Assembly (NCBI GenBank): GCA_032119475.1
Contig: JAUMCA010000063.1
Span: 32,324 to 96,323 of the forward strand
Direction of reading: 5' to 3'
DNA from: F1-60-MAGs149 sp032119475
GTDB lineage: Bacteria; Actinomycetota; Thermoleophilia; Gaiellales; F1-60-MAGs149
DNA: 64,000 bases
This document shows positions 8,523-16,317 of the stretch, one piece after another. A program made the translations under genes and the position numbers. How positions within the stretch are numbered: position 1 is the first letter of the stretch; each line of letters starts with the position of its first letter. The notes beneath the pieces were generated by a model, which was given only the letters and a program-made list of their open reading frames with translations, did not search any database and was not told the DNA's origin.

Positions 8523-9115
8523 GCCTGGTCCCCCCAGCGCGGGAGCAGCTCGTTGTCGACGCCGCAGAGGTCGAGCACCCGGCCGGCGACGAAGTCGACG
8601 GCGTCCTCGAGCCGGTCCGGCTGCGTGTAGAAGGCCGGCATGGCGGGCGCGATGATCGCGCCGGCCTCGGCGAGCGTCGTCAGGGTGCGCAGGTGCAGGA
8701 GCGACAGCGGCGACTCCCGCGGCACGATGATCAGGCGGCGCTGCTCCTTGAGCGCGACGCCGGCGGCGCGGTGGATCAGGTTCGCCTGGCTCGTCGACGC
8801 GATCGTGCCGCACGTGGCCATCGAGCACGGGCAGATCACGTAGGCGTCGACCTTCGCCGAGCCGGACGCGTACGGGGAGAACCAGTCCATCTCCTCGTAG
8901 AGCGTCGCCTGGTCGCCGCCGTGCTCGCGCACGAGCCGCGCCGCGGCCTCGGGGCCCGGGATCGAGCGATCGCGGTAGACCTCCCACGCGATCACCTCGC
9001 CGGCGGCGCCGGACGCGCAGACGCCGATCTCGGCACCGGCCGCCGCGAGCCCGGCGAGGACGCGTGCGGCGTACGGGGCGCCGGAGGCGCCGGTGATGCC
9101 GAGGAAGATGCGCAT
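8519..9115 (-). CDS. ubiX: flavin prenyltransferase UbiX
   Basis: A 198-residue flavoprotein starting MRIFLGITGASGAPYAARVL, the classic UbiX FMN-site opening. CPCSMATCGTIASTSQANLI and IVPRESPLSLLHLR are conserved family motifs. UbiX prenylates FMN to make the prFMN cofactor of UbiD decarboxylases, and a ubiD gene lies at 12069-13598. It is the first gene of the minus-strand quinone operon. In-frame codons extend upstream into a palindromic repeat, but the MRIFLG methionine gives the normal family length. Confidence 0.92.
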   Translation of the reverse strand: MRIFLGITGASGAPYAARVLAGLAAAGAEIGVCASGAAGEVIAWEVYRDRSIPGPEAAARLVREHGGDQATLYEEMDWFSPYASGSAKVDAYVICPCSMATCGTIASTSQANLIHRAAGVALKEQRRLIIVPRESPLSLLHLRTLTTLAEAGAIIAPAMPAFYTQPDRLEDAVDFVAGRVLDLCGVDNELLPRWGDQA

Positions 9116-9217
9116 GGGAATCGGGTCGGGGGACCTCCGGCAGGATACGGGAGGTCGGGTAGCAGGTACTTCGCAGCGCGGGGCGGTTGGGCGGACTCCG
9201 TCCGTCCGACCGGCCGG

Positions 9218-9327
9218 CGTTTGGTGTCGCAAAGGGGTCAGACCGATTCGTGCCACGGGGGAAGCCAGCGGTCACCGCATGCACACGCGTGGCACGAATC
9301 GGTCTGACCCCTTTGCGACACCAAACG
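9218..9327. repeat. GGTCAGACC-core palindromic element 2
   Basis: A perfect 39-bp inverted repeat, left arm 9218-9256 and right arm 9289-9327, separated by 32 nt. Each arm carries GCAAAGGGGTCAGACCGA flanked by partly complementary sides (GTGTCGC against GTGCCAC). It lies immediately downstream of the qcr operon terminator and upstream of ubiX. Confidence 0.9.
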
Positions 9328-9358
9328 AAAAGGCCCCCGGGCTCACGCCCGGGGGCCT
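9322..9358 (-). terminator. intrinsic terminator of the qcr operon
   Basis: On the minus strand a 12-bp stem AGGCCCCCGGGC / GCCCGGGGGCCT with a GTGA loop (9358-9331) is followed by TTTTCGTTT. This is a textbook Rho-independent terminator placed 13 nt past the cytochrome b/c stop. Its T-tract overlaps the outer end of palindromic element 2. Confidence 0.85.
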
Positions 9359-9371
9359 ACCTTCGCGTCGT

Positions 9372-10241
9372 CTACCCCGCGGCCGAGGGCTCGCCGGCGA
9401 ACAGGCCGCCGGCTTCCTCGCACGACTTCGGGTAGGTGTCGGTGGCCGTGGCGGCCTCCGGGCCCTGCTGACCGGCCGGCGCGCCCGAGTGGGTCGCGAC
9501 GTAGCCGGCGAGGCAGGAGATCTCGGCCTCCGTGTACGTGCTCTTGAAGCCGGGCATGCTGCCCTGGCCGTTGACGATCAGGTTCAGCGCGGTCTCGTAG
9601 TTGACCGCGTTCTCGGTCAGGCTCGGGCCGACGTTGCCCGCCGTGCCGGCGTCCGCGAACGCATGGCAGGTCGAGCAGGCACCGCCGGCGAAGGCCGCGG
9701 CACCTGGCGCGGCTGACGCCTCACCGCCCGCGCCGGGGGCCTTGGACCCGTAGTACGTGAGGGCGAGCAGGACGACGGGCACCGAGACGCCGATCGCGAG
9801 CGCGATCGGGCGCCGCGACAGGCGCCGATCGGGGTTGCGGTCGATGAATGGCCACCCGATCAAGAGGACCATCCAGATCGTCGGGATGATCACCGAGCCG
9901 AGGAGCAGCAGCTCCGGCGTCTTGAAGATGCGCAGCAGCTCGAAGAGGAAGAAGAAGTACCACTCCGGCTTCGGGTCGTACTGCTCCACACCCGGGTCGG
10001 CCTTCGCCTCGTAGGCCGGGCCCAGGATGCCGCCGGCGCGCTCGGCCGTCGGATCCGCCGGGACCGCCTCGAACTGGGCGTACCAGAGGATCGACATGCC
10101 CATGATCAGGCCGACGACGATCAGGCTGACGATCGTGTCGTGGAAGACCGCGTGCGGGAAGAACGACTTCCCGTGGCGCTTCTGGAACACGTACTCGCGC
10201 TGGTAGCGCTCGCGGCGCTCGCGTGCGGTGAGACGAGGCAT
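9372..10241 (-). CDS. qcrC: menaquinol:cytochrome c reductase subunit IV-cytochrome c fusion (QcrC-like)
   Basis: A 289-residue membrane protein. Residues ~1-170 resemble subunit IV of b6f/bc complexes, with three hydrophobic helices and the quinol-oxidation motif PEWYFFFLFELLRIFK. After a linker, residues ~180-270 form a class I cytochrome c domain with CSTCH (about 188-192) and a distal methionine candidate in GSMPGF. The fused architecture is like QcrC of Bacillus. The heme c domain should face outside and accept electrons from the Rieske protein. The gene overlaps qcrB by one base and ends at a strong terminator. Confidence 0.88.
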   Translation of the reverse strand: MPRLTARERRERYQREYVFQKRHGKSFFPHAVFHDTIVSLIVVGLIMGMSILWYAQFEAVPADPTAERAGGILGPAYEAKADPGVEQYDPKPEWYFFFLFELLRIFKTPELLLLGSVIIPTIWMVLLIGWPFIDRNPDRRLSRRPIALAIGVSVPVVLLALTYYGSKAPGAGGEASAAPGAAAFAGGACSTCHAFADAGTAGNVGPSLTENAVNYETALNLIVNGQGSMPGFKSTYTEAEISCLAGYVATHSGAPAGQQGPEAATATDTYPKSCEEAGGLFAGEPSAAG

Positions 10242-10954
10242 CAGACGTCCTCCTCCGTGACCTGCATGCGGGACCAGGGCGGCGACGTGACGCCGAGGCG
10301 GATCACGAGCCAGAGGTGCAGCGCGATCAGGCCGCCGATCGCGCCGGGCAGCACCAGCATGTGCAGCGCGTAGAAGCGCGACAGCGTGTGGGTGCTGATC
10401 TCCGGGCCGACCATCAGGATGTAGGACAGCGCCGGGCCGAGGATCGGCGCGGTGCCGTTGATGTTCACGCCGACGATCGTGGCCCAGTAGGCGCGCTCGT
10501 CGAAGACCAGCAGGTAGCCGGTGAACGACATCGCCATCACGAGGATGAAGATGATCGCGCCGGTGATCCAGGTCATCTCACGCGGGTACTTGTACGCGCC
10601 GAAGAGGAACGTGCGGCCCATGTGCAGGAAGAGCAGGACCACCATGATCGAGGAGCCCCACTTGTGCATGCCGCGGACGAGCCAGCCGAGCGTGGCGTCG
10701 TCGGTGATGAACTTGATCGTCATCCAGGCGGTATCGGGATCGGGCTGGTAGTACATGGCCAGCAGAACGCCCGTGGTCGCCTGGAGGATGAAGACGGTGA
10801 CCAGCGCGGAGCCGAGCGTCTGCAGCCAGGAGATGTCCTTCGGGACGTTCCGGAAGAGCATGTACTTGCCGACGGAGACGAGGCCGGAGCGCTCCTCGAC
10901 CCAATCGACGGGCATCTTGGCGATTTCGCCTGGGGGAGGCAGCAGTGTGGACAT
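10241..10954 (-). CDS. qcrB: cytochrome b6-type subunit (QcrB-like)
   Basis: A 237-residue polytopic protein with four main helices. The four heme-ligand histidines fall in GMHKWGSSIMVVLLFLHMGR and RFYALHMLVLPGAIGGLIALHL, the pairing expected for hemes bL and bH. The length matches cytochrome b6 rather than a full-length cytochrome b; the missing C-terminal helices are in the downstream subunit IV-like gene. The order in transcription is Rieske, b6, IV-c. With menaquinone genes next door it is a menaquinol oxidase module of the respiratory chain. Confidence 0.92.
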   Translation of the reverse strand: MSTLLPPPGEIAKMPVDWVEERSGLVSVGKYMLFRNVPKDISWLQTLGSALVTVFILQATTGVLLAMYYQPDPDTAWMTIKFITDDATLGWLVRGMHKWGSSIMVVLLFLHMGRTFLFGAYKYPREMTWITGAIIFILVMAMSFTGYLLVFDERAYWATIVGVNINGTAPILGPALSYILMVGPEISTHTLSRFYALHMLVLPGAIGGLIALHLWLVIRLGVTSPPWSRMQVTEEDV

Positions 10955-10972
10955 GTCGGGTCTCCTGCCTGG

Positions 10973-11587
10973 TTACACGGAAGGATAGAGCCACGACAGG
11001 AGACCCGTCGTGGGGATGCCGGGGAGTTTGAACTCGTCGGTCATGACGACCTTGCCGTCGACTTCCTTCGTGGCGAAGGGGCGGCCGACGTAGAGGTTGC
11101 CGTTCTCGACCTTGTACTCGAAGCGGTTGAGCGGGCGGTTCGGCGGGCCCGCGGTGCGGATGCCCTCCGTGTCGTACTGGCCGCCGTGGCAGGGGCACGC
11201 GAAGTTGGTCGTCTTGAACTGCACGGGGCATCCGAGGTGCATGCAGATGTTCGACATGATCGTGAACTCCTCGGCGCCGTCGCGGCGGACGAACGCGACG
11301 CGGCGGTCGAGGTCGCCGAGCTTGCCGCGCTCGAACACGACCGGAATGTACTGGCCCTCCGGGAAGTCCGGGTTGTCGACCGGGCCGAAGCTCGACCAGA
11401 ACCAGTCCTCGCCCTTGAAGGAGGGGCCGACCGTGTAGCCGATGGCGGGCACCGCGATGGCGACGCCGATCAGGCCGCCGAGCGCCACGGTGGCGCCGGT
11501 CAGGAACTTGCTGCGGCTGATGACCGCGCGCGGGTCGTTGACGTCCGAATACGACGCCGCGCCGGCCTTGTCTCCATTTTCAGCCAC
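10973..11587 (-). CDS. qcrA: Rieske iron-sulfur protein (QcrA-like)
   Basis: A 204-residue protein from the GTG at 11587. A TTG six nt upstream is possible, but the GGAGG ribosome site sits 8 nt from the GTG and only 2 nt from the TTG. An N-terminal hydrophobic helix (LTGATVALGGLIGVAIAVPA) anchors it, after a basic segment that could be a Tat-like signal. The [2Fe-2S] ligands are CMHLGC and CPCHGG (about residues 115-135). It moves electrons from menaquinol to the fused cytochrome c. It is the first gene of the qcr operon. Confidence 0.9.
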   Translation of the reverse strand: MAENGDKAGAASYSDVNDPRAVISRSKFLTGATVALGGLIGVAIAVPAIGYTVGPSFKGEDWFWSSFGPVDNPDFPEGQYIPVVFERGKLGDLDRRVAFVRRDGAEEFTIMSNICMHLGCPVQFKTTNFACPCHGGQYDTEGIRTAGPPNRPLNRFEYKVENGNLYVGRPFATKEVDGKVVMTDEFKLPGIPTTGLLSWLYPSV

Positions 11588-11612
11588 GGGCAATGCCTCC
11601 AGTCACCCACGA

Positions 11613-11642
11613 ATCATGCATAGCGGACCGGCTGGCTGTCAA
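11613..11642 (-). promoter_or_regulatory. probable qcr operon promoter
   Basis: A perfect -35 TTGACA (11642-11637, minus strand) is followed after 18 nt by CATGAT (11618-11613), then a GGAGG and the qcrA start about 25 nt on. The spacing is one base longer than ideal. Confidence 0.4.
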
Positions 11643-11671
11643 AGTCGCGCCGAATCGCACAATCCGGCGGG

Positions 11672-12058
11672 TCACTCGGGGTCCTCCCGCTCGAGGGCGC
11701 AGCTGTTGATGCAGTAGCGGAGTCCGGTGGGCTGCGGACCATCCGGGAAGACGTGCCCGAGGTGGCCGCCGCAGGCGCGGCAGACGACCTCGATGCGGCG
11801 CATGCCGTGGGAGGAATCCTCGCGCGCGCCGACGGCCTCGTCCTCGACGGGCCGCGTGAAGCTCGGCCAGCCGGTTCCCGAGTCGAACTTTTCGTCCGAC
11901 TGGAAGAGCGCCGTGCCGCAGCCGGCGCAGACGTACGTGCCGGGCGTGTGGTCGTCCCAGAACGCGCCCGTGAAGGGCGGCTCGGTGCCCTGCTGGCGCA
12001 GGACGGCGTACTGCTCGGGGGTGAGCAGCGCGCGCCACTCGTCGTCGGTCCGCTCCAT
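11672..12058 (-). CDS. msrB: peptide-methionine (R)-S-oxide reductase
   Basis: A 128-residue MsrB. It has two zinc-type CxxC pairs (CAGC and CRACGG), the central SGTGWPSF and the catalytic RYCINSCAL. It reduces methionine-R-sulfoxide in oxidised proteins. Two ATGs are possible (12064 and 12058). An AGGAGG at 12070-12065 touches the first but lies six nt before the second, so 12058 is the start. The same AGGAGG overlaps the ubiD stop (TAGGAGG), so it is co-transcribed and coupled with ubiD. Confidence 0.92.
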   Translation of the reverse strand: MERTDDEWRALLTPEQYAVLRQQGTEPPFTGAFWDDHTPGTYVCAGCGTALFQSDEKFDSGTGWPSFTRPVEDEAVGAREDSSHGMRRIEVVCRACGGHLGHVFPDGPQPTGLRYCINSCALEREDPE

Positions 12059-12068
12059 GCCCATCCTC

Positions 12069-13598
12069 CTACTTCCCCAGGAGGCGCTTGAGCACGCCTC
12101 CGCTCGCCGGTGCCGCCGCGGGCCGCCGCGACGGCGCGTTCGCGACGGCGAAGCCGGGCAGGTCGATGCCGAACTCCGCCCAGCGCGCATCCACCTGCGC
12201 CTTGACCTCGTCGGGGATGCGGTTGACCTCCGGCCACGGGCCGCGGCCGTAGCCCTCGCCCTCGAGCTTGGCCGTGGCGTCGAAGCCGATCTTCCCGCCG
12301 AGCGCCTTGATCCGGGCGGCGTGGTCGAGCTGGTCGATCGGCCCCCACGACATCAGGACGTCGTGGGCCGGGTCGATGTTCGCCCCCATCTGCCAGACGA
12401 CCTGCGTGTAGTCGTGCACGTCGACCCAGTCGTCGACGATGATCACGGCCTTGGTCAGCGACAGGAGGCCGGTGCCCCAGATGGCGTGCATGATCTTCTG
12501 CGCGTGGCCGGGGTAGCGCTTGCGGATCGAGACGATCGCGCAGTTGTGGAACGTGCCGGCGGCGGGCAGGTCGTAGTCGACGATCTCGGGGTTGGTGAGC
12601 CGGACGGCCGGCAGGAAGATCCGCTCGGTCGCCTTCGCCAGCCACAGGTCCTCGCACGGCGGCGGCCCCACGACGATCGAGGGGTAGATCGGATCCCGCC
12701 GCGACGTGATCGCGGTGACGTGCAGGACGGGGAAGTCGTCGACCGGCGTGTAGTAGCCGGTGTGGTCGCCGAACGGGCCCTCCGGCTTCGTCTCGCCGCG
12801 GACGCAGTAGCCCTCGATGACGATCTCCGCGTTGGCCGGCACCTGGAGGTCGACGGTCTTGCACTGGACGAGCTCGATCGGCTCGCCGCGCAGCCAGCCC
12901 GCGACCATGTACTCGTCGATGTGCTTCGGCAGCGGCAGGGAGCCCGCGTAGGTCGTCACCGGGTCGGTGCCGAGCGCGAGCGCGACCTCCATCCGCCCCT
13001 CGCCCTCGGCGTGGTCGGCGGCGGCGTCCTTGTGCATCTGCCAGTGCAGCCCGAGCTCGCGGTTCGAGTGCTTCTGCAGCCGGTACATGCCGACGTTGCG
13101 CCCACCGGTGACCGGGTCCTTGGTGATCACGTTCGCGAGCGTCAGGTACGGCCCGCCGTCGTCCGGCCACTGGTACTGGATCGGCAGGAGGTCGAGATCG
13201 GGCTCGGGCCAGACGACCTCCTGGCAGACGCCGGACTTGACGATCTTCGGCCGCGCGTCGGCGACGGACTTCAGGCGCCCGAGCGCCTGCACCTTGTCGC
13301 GCAGGCCGTCCGGCGGCTGGAGGTCGAGCATCTGGCCGATCTCCTCGCCGATCGCGTCGAGCGACTCGGCGCCGAGCGCGAGCAGCATGCGGCGCTCCGT
13401 GCCGTACTGGTTGATCATCAGCGGGATCTTCGACCCCTTGACGTTCGTGAACAGCAGGGCGGGTCCGCCGTGCTTCATCGCGCGGTCGGCGATCTCGGTG
13501 ATCTCGAGGTGCGCATCCACCTCGGCGTCGATCGTGGCGAGCTCGCCCTCGCGGCGGAGGAGCTCGATCCAGTCGCGCATGTCGGTCGGGCCGTTCAT
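12069..13598 (-). CDS. ubiD: UbiD-family prFMN-dependent decarboxylase
   Basis: A 509-residue UbiD protein. It carries the conserved EGPFGDHTGYYTP, PIYPSIVVGPPPCEDLWLAK and KAVIIVDDWVDVHDYTQV segments, plus the metal/prFMN-binding region around ITKDPVTGGRNVGMYR. The enzyme needs the cofactor made by UbiX. In futalosine-type organisms UbiD/UbiX homologues are thought to decarboxylate a prenylated dihydroxynaphthoate intermediate, which suits this setting. The start ATG overlaps the upstream stop (ATGA). The downstream gene is msrB. Confidence 0.9.
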   Translation of the reverse strand: MNGPTDMRDWIELLRREGELATIDAEVDAHLEITEIADRAMKHGGPALLFTNVKGSKIPLMINQYGTERRMLLALGAESLDAIGEEIGQMLDLQPPDGLRDKVQALGRLKSVADARPKIVKSGVCQEVVWPEPDLDLLPIQYQWPDDGGPYLTLANVITKDPVTGGRNVGMYRLQKHSNRELGLHWQMHKDAAADHAEGEGRMEVALALGTDPVTTYAGSLPLPKHIDEYMVAGWLRGEPIELVQCKTVDLQVPANAEIVIEGYCVRGETKPEGPFGDHTGYYTPVDDFPVLHVTAITSRRDPIYPSIVVGPPPCEDLWLAKATERIFLPAVRLTNPEIVDYDLPAAGTFHNCAIVSIRKRYPGHAQKIMHAIWGTGLLSLTKAVIIVDDWVDVHDYTQVVWQMGANIDPAHDVLMSWGPIDQLDHAARIKALGGKIGFDATAKLEGEGYGRGPWPEVNRIPDEVKAQVDARWAEFGIDLPGFAVANAPSRRPAAAPASGGVLKRLLGK

Positions 13599-14134
13599 CG
13601 GTCGTCCCCCATCAGGCGTCGGTGCTCGGACATCGGATGCGCCGCCTCGGCGTCGGCGACCAGCGCGCCGAGCGGAGCGGGGTCGCCGGCGCGCAGGGCG
13701 TCGCGGGCAGCGGCGAGCGCGCCGTCGCGCGGCCCGGCGAGGTGGCGGACGGTGGCCAGCCACAGCTCGGCGTCGGCCCGGCCGCCCTCGGCGCGGACGT
13801 GGGCGGACAGCGAGATCAGATCGGCCAGCGCGGCGATCGCCTCGACGTCGCCCGCGGCGCAGACCTGGACCAGCCCGGTCGCGTAGAGGTAGTCGCCGAG
13901 CAGCAGCGCCTCCTCACGACCGGCGGCGGCGAAGACGCGACCGCGCGGCGCGTGGTGCACCAAGTACCCCTCGTAGATCGTCTCGACGCCGTCGGCGAGG
14001 ACGTCGCCCGCAATCGGGCCGAACGGCACGGCCGCGTCACGGGCGTCCGCAGGCAGCACCGAGCGCGCCCAGACGGCGCTCGCGGCGGCCGCGGCATCGG
14101 CGATGCGGTCGGGTGCCAGCGTCAGTCCAGCCAA
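13595..14134 (-). CDS. short prenyl-synthase-like protein lacking the DDxxD motif
   Basis: A 179-residue alanine-rich helical protein that I do not recognise with certainty. Residues ~50-115 (VETIYEGYLVHH, a short gap, then EALLLGDYLYATGLVQVCAAGD) line up with the ELIHTASLVHDD...LLGDYLLARAL region of trans-prenyl synthases. The aspartate motif is replaced by HHAPRGR and the C-terminal DDxxD is absent. It could be a non-catalytic partner, like small subunits of heterodimeric synthases, of the enzyme at 6805-7773. It overlaps hemB by 13 nt and ubiD by 4 nt. Confidence 0.7.
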   Translation of the reverse strand: MAGLTLAPDRIADAAAAASAVWARSVLPADARDAAVPFGPIAGDVLADGVETIYEGYLVHHAPRGRVFAAAGREEALLLGDYLYATGLVQVCAAGDVEAIAALADLISLSAHVRAEGGRADAELWLATVRHLAGPRDGALAAARDALRAGDPAPLGALVADAEAAHPMSEHRRLMGDDR

Positions 14135-15096
14135 CGCGCGACGTCCACGGCACCGTAGGTGATGGTGGCGCGCGCCCCGGCCCGGCGGATCGACACCAGC
14201 GACTCGAGGAGGACGTCCCGGAACGCGAACGCGCCGGCGTCGGCGGCGTGGCGGAGCATGGCGTACTCCCCGGAGACCTGGTACGCGAGCACCGGGAGAT
14301 CCGACTCCTCGGACAGCTCGGAGATCACGTCGAGCGCGGTGAGAGCGGGCTTGACCATCAGCATGTCAGCCCCCTCCTCTTCGTCGATCAGACCCTCGCG
14401 GACGGCCTCGCGGCGGTTGGCCGGGTCGAGCTGGTGGGACCGGCGGTCGCCGGAGGACGGCGTGGAGTGCGCCGCGTCGCGGAAGGGCCCGTAGAACGAC
14501 GAGGCGAACTTGGACGAGTAGGCGAGGATCCCGACCGTCTCGGCGAAGCCCTCCTCGTCGAGCGCGTCGCGGATCACGCCGATCCGGCCGTCGAACATGT
14601 CCGACGGCGCGACGACGTCGGCGCCGGCCCGGGCGTGGGCGACGGCGGCCCGGGCGAGACCCGGCAGGCTCGCGTCGTTCAGGATCCGGCCGTCCTCGCC
14701 GACGATGCCGCAGTGCCCGTGGCTCGTGTACTGGCACAGGCAGACGTCCGTCGCGATGACGAGATCCGGCGCGGCGGAGCGGATCGCCGCGACCGCCACG
14801 GGCACGGGGCCGTCCGGATCCCAGGCCGACGAACCCTCCGGGTCCTTGTCCTCGGGCAGCCCGAACAGGATCACGCCGCCGACACCGGCCGCAGCGGCCT
14901 CGGCCGCGCGCTCGGCGGCGAGGTCGGCGGACAGCCGATCGACTCCGGGCAGCGCGCCGATCGCCTCGCGGCGCCCCTCGCCGGGCAGGACGAAGAGCGG
15001 CAGGATCAGCTGCGACGGCTGGAGATGGGTCTCGCGCACGAGCGCCCGCAGCGCGGGCGTGCGGCGCGTGCGGCGCGGACGGGAGTCCGGGAACAT
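14122..15096 (-). CDS. hemB: porphobilinogen synthase
   Basis: A 324-residue ALA dehydratase. The zinc-site cysteines are C119, C121 and C129 in CLCQYTSHGHCG. The two active-site lysines are K196 (YSSKFAS) and K249 (MVKPAL). It condenses two 5-aminolevulinate molecules to porphobilinogen in heme synthesis, which fits the adjacent cytochrome genes and ctaA at 37.8 kb. A -10 box TACCCT seven nt before the ATG suggests its own leaderless promoter, although the upstream kinase-like gene ends only 26 nt away on the same strand. Confidence 0.94.
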   Translation of the reverse strand: MFPDSRPRRTRRTPALRALVRETHLQPSQLILPLFVLPGEGRREAIGALPGVDRLSADLAAERAAEAAAAGVGGVILFGLPEDKDPEGSSAWDPDGPVPVAVAAIRSAAPDLVIATDVCLCQYTSHGHCGIVGEDGRILNDASLPGLARAAVAHARAGADVVAPSDMFDGRIGVIRDALDEEGFAETVGILAYSSKFASSFYGPFRDAAHSTPSSGDRRSHQLDPANRREAVREGLIDEEEGADMLMVKPALTALDVISELSEESDLPVLAYQVSGEYAMLRHAADAGAFAFRDVLLESLVSIRRAGARATITYGAVDVARWLD

Positions 15097-15109
15097 GCGC
15101 CGAAGGGTA
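15097..15109 (-). promoter_or_regulatory. leaderless -10 box of hemB
   Basis: TACCCT on the minus strand (15109-15104), seven nt before the ATG at 15096. Confidence 0.5.
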
Positions 15110-15122
15110 GGCGAATCCGGGT

Positions 15123-16232
15123 CTAGCCCGTGATGGTCACGATGTCCGTCGCGGCGCCGTCGTCAGTCAGGCCCGCGTCCGTCGTCGCGGGGGCCGTCGG
15201 GAAGGTCTCCGTGAACGTCTCGTCGGTGAAGACCTCGAACGTCTCCGTGAAGACGGTGTCCGTGAGGACCGTCTCCGTCGGCAGGACGTCGGGCAGCGGG
15301 AGCTGCTCGTCGGTCATGGTGAGCGTCAGCGTGTCGGGCTCGGGCAGCGTGAACGTCGGGATGCCGGTCTCCTGCTCGTCCTCGTCGGCGAGGTCCGTGC
15401 CCGTCGTCGCGGCGACCGCGAGGAGGATGGCGAGCAGCGCGATGCCACCGGCGATCGCGGCGAGGCCGGCGTCGGAGATCCCGCGCCGCGGGGCGGTCGG
15501 CGCGGCCGGTCGCGGGGGCTCGGGCGGGGCGAGCGCCGCGGGCAGCGGCACGCCGGCCAGCTGACGCAGCCGCTCGGCGACGAGCGCGGCGGGCGGCGGG
15601 GGGCGGTGCGCATCGTCGGACAGGAGCGCGAGGACCAGGCCGTTGAGCGCCGGCGGCAGGTCCGGCTGCAGCGCGGCCGGCGCGACCGGCGGCGTGCTCG
15701 GGGGCTGGCCCGTGACCAGCAGGTGGACGAGGCCGCCGAGCGCGTGGAGGTCGCCGACGACCGTCGGCAGGGGCTGGCCCGCGGCGACCGCGGCGGCGAC
15801 GGCGAGCCCGGCGCCCATGACGAGCGGTCGGCCGCTCGGATCGAGCACCACCGCGTCGGTGGCGAGTCCTCCGTGCGCCAGGCCGGCGGCGTGCAGCGCG
15901 GCGAGGGCGTCGGCGACGTCGGCCGCGACGAGCAGCGCGCTGGAGCGCGGCATCCGCACGGCACCCGACAGGAGCGGGCCGTCGGCGTGGGCCTCGATCA
16001 GGACGACGACGCCGTCCGGCTCCTGCACGACCTCCAGGACGGGCGCGAGGCTGGCGTGCGAGGGCAGCCCGCGCAGCGCCTGCGCGACGGAGGTCGCACG
16101 CTCGCCGGCGACGATGCGCGCCGCGGCGACGCGGTGGTCCGCGACGTTGTCGACGGCCAGCTCGCGGGCGACGCCGCCGATCGCGGGCAGGGGTGCGACG
16201 GGCCGGTAGCGCCCCGCGTAGGGGGCATTCAT
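15123..16232 (-). CDS. membrane-anchored Ser/Thr pseudokinase
   Basis: A 369-residue protein with a degenerate protein-kinase fold at residues ~5-230. The catalytic loop reads HGGLATDAVVLD where active kinases have HRDLKPxN, and the DFG position reads MGAG. No clear glycine loop or VAIK lysine is seen, so catalysis is unlikely. A transmembrane helix follows (ISDAGLAAIAGGIALLAILL), then an acidic, Thr-rich extracellular tail with repeated TxTxTE/FTETF units. The topology resembles PknB-type receptor kinases. The start at 16232 is chosen because the kinase-like fold begins there. Confidence 0.75.
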   Translation of the reverse strand: MNAPYAGRYRPVAPLPAIGGVARELAVDNVADHRVAAARIVAGERATSVAQALRGLPSHASLAPVLEVVQEPDGVVVLIEAHADGPLLSGAVRMPRSSALLVAADVADALAALHAAGLAHGGLATDAVVLDPSGRPLVMGAGLAVAAAVAAGQPLPTVVGDLHALGGLVHLLVTGQPPSTPPVAPAALQPDLPPALNGLVLALLSDDAHRPPPPAALVAERLRQLAGVPLPAALAPPEPPRPAAPTAPRRGISDAGLAAIAGGIALLAILLAVAATTGTDLADEDEQETGIPTFTLPEPDTLTLTMTDEQLPLPDVLPTETVLTDTVFTETFEVFTDETFTETFPTAPATTDAGLTDDGAATDIVTITG

Positions 16233-16317
16233 GCGCGGCGCTCGACGAGCGGGTTCATCCACCGCTGTATACCATGCCCGCCCATCCGGGCTCCGCCCGC
16301 GAAACCCCTTCGTGACC

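Noticed and set aside
9116..9256. N-terminal extension of UbiX into the repeat region
   Set aside because: The extension is encoded by palindromic element 2; MRIFLGITGASGAP is the normal family N-terminus.
10316..11623. A plus-strand frame of 435 codons over the qcr genes
   Set aside because: It is antisense to cytochrome b6 and Rieske genes with intact ligand motifs.
12967..15126. A 719-codon open frame on the plus strand opposite hemB and ubiD
   Set aside because: It is antisense to well-conserved genes and its translation is Arg/Pro/Ser-rich; long shadow frames are normal at this G+C.
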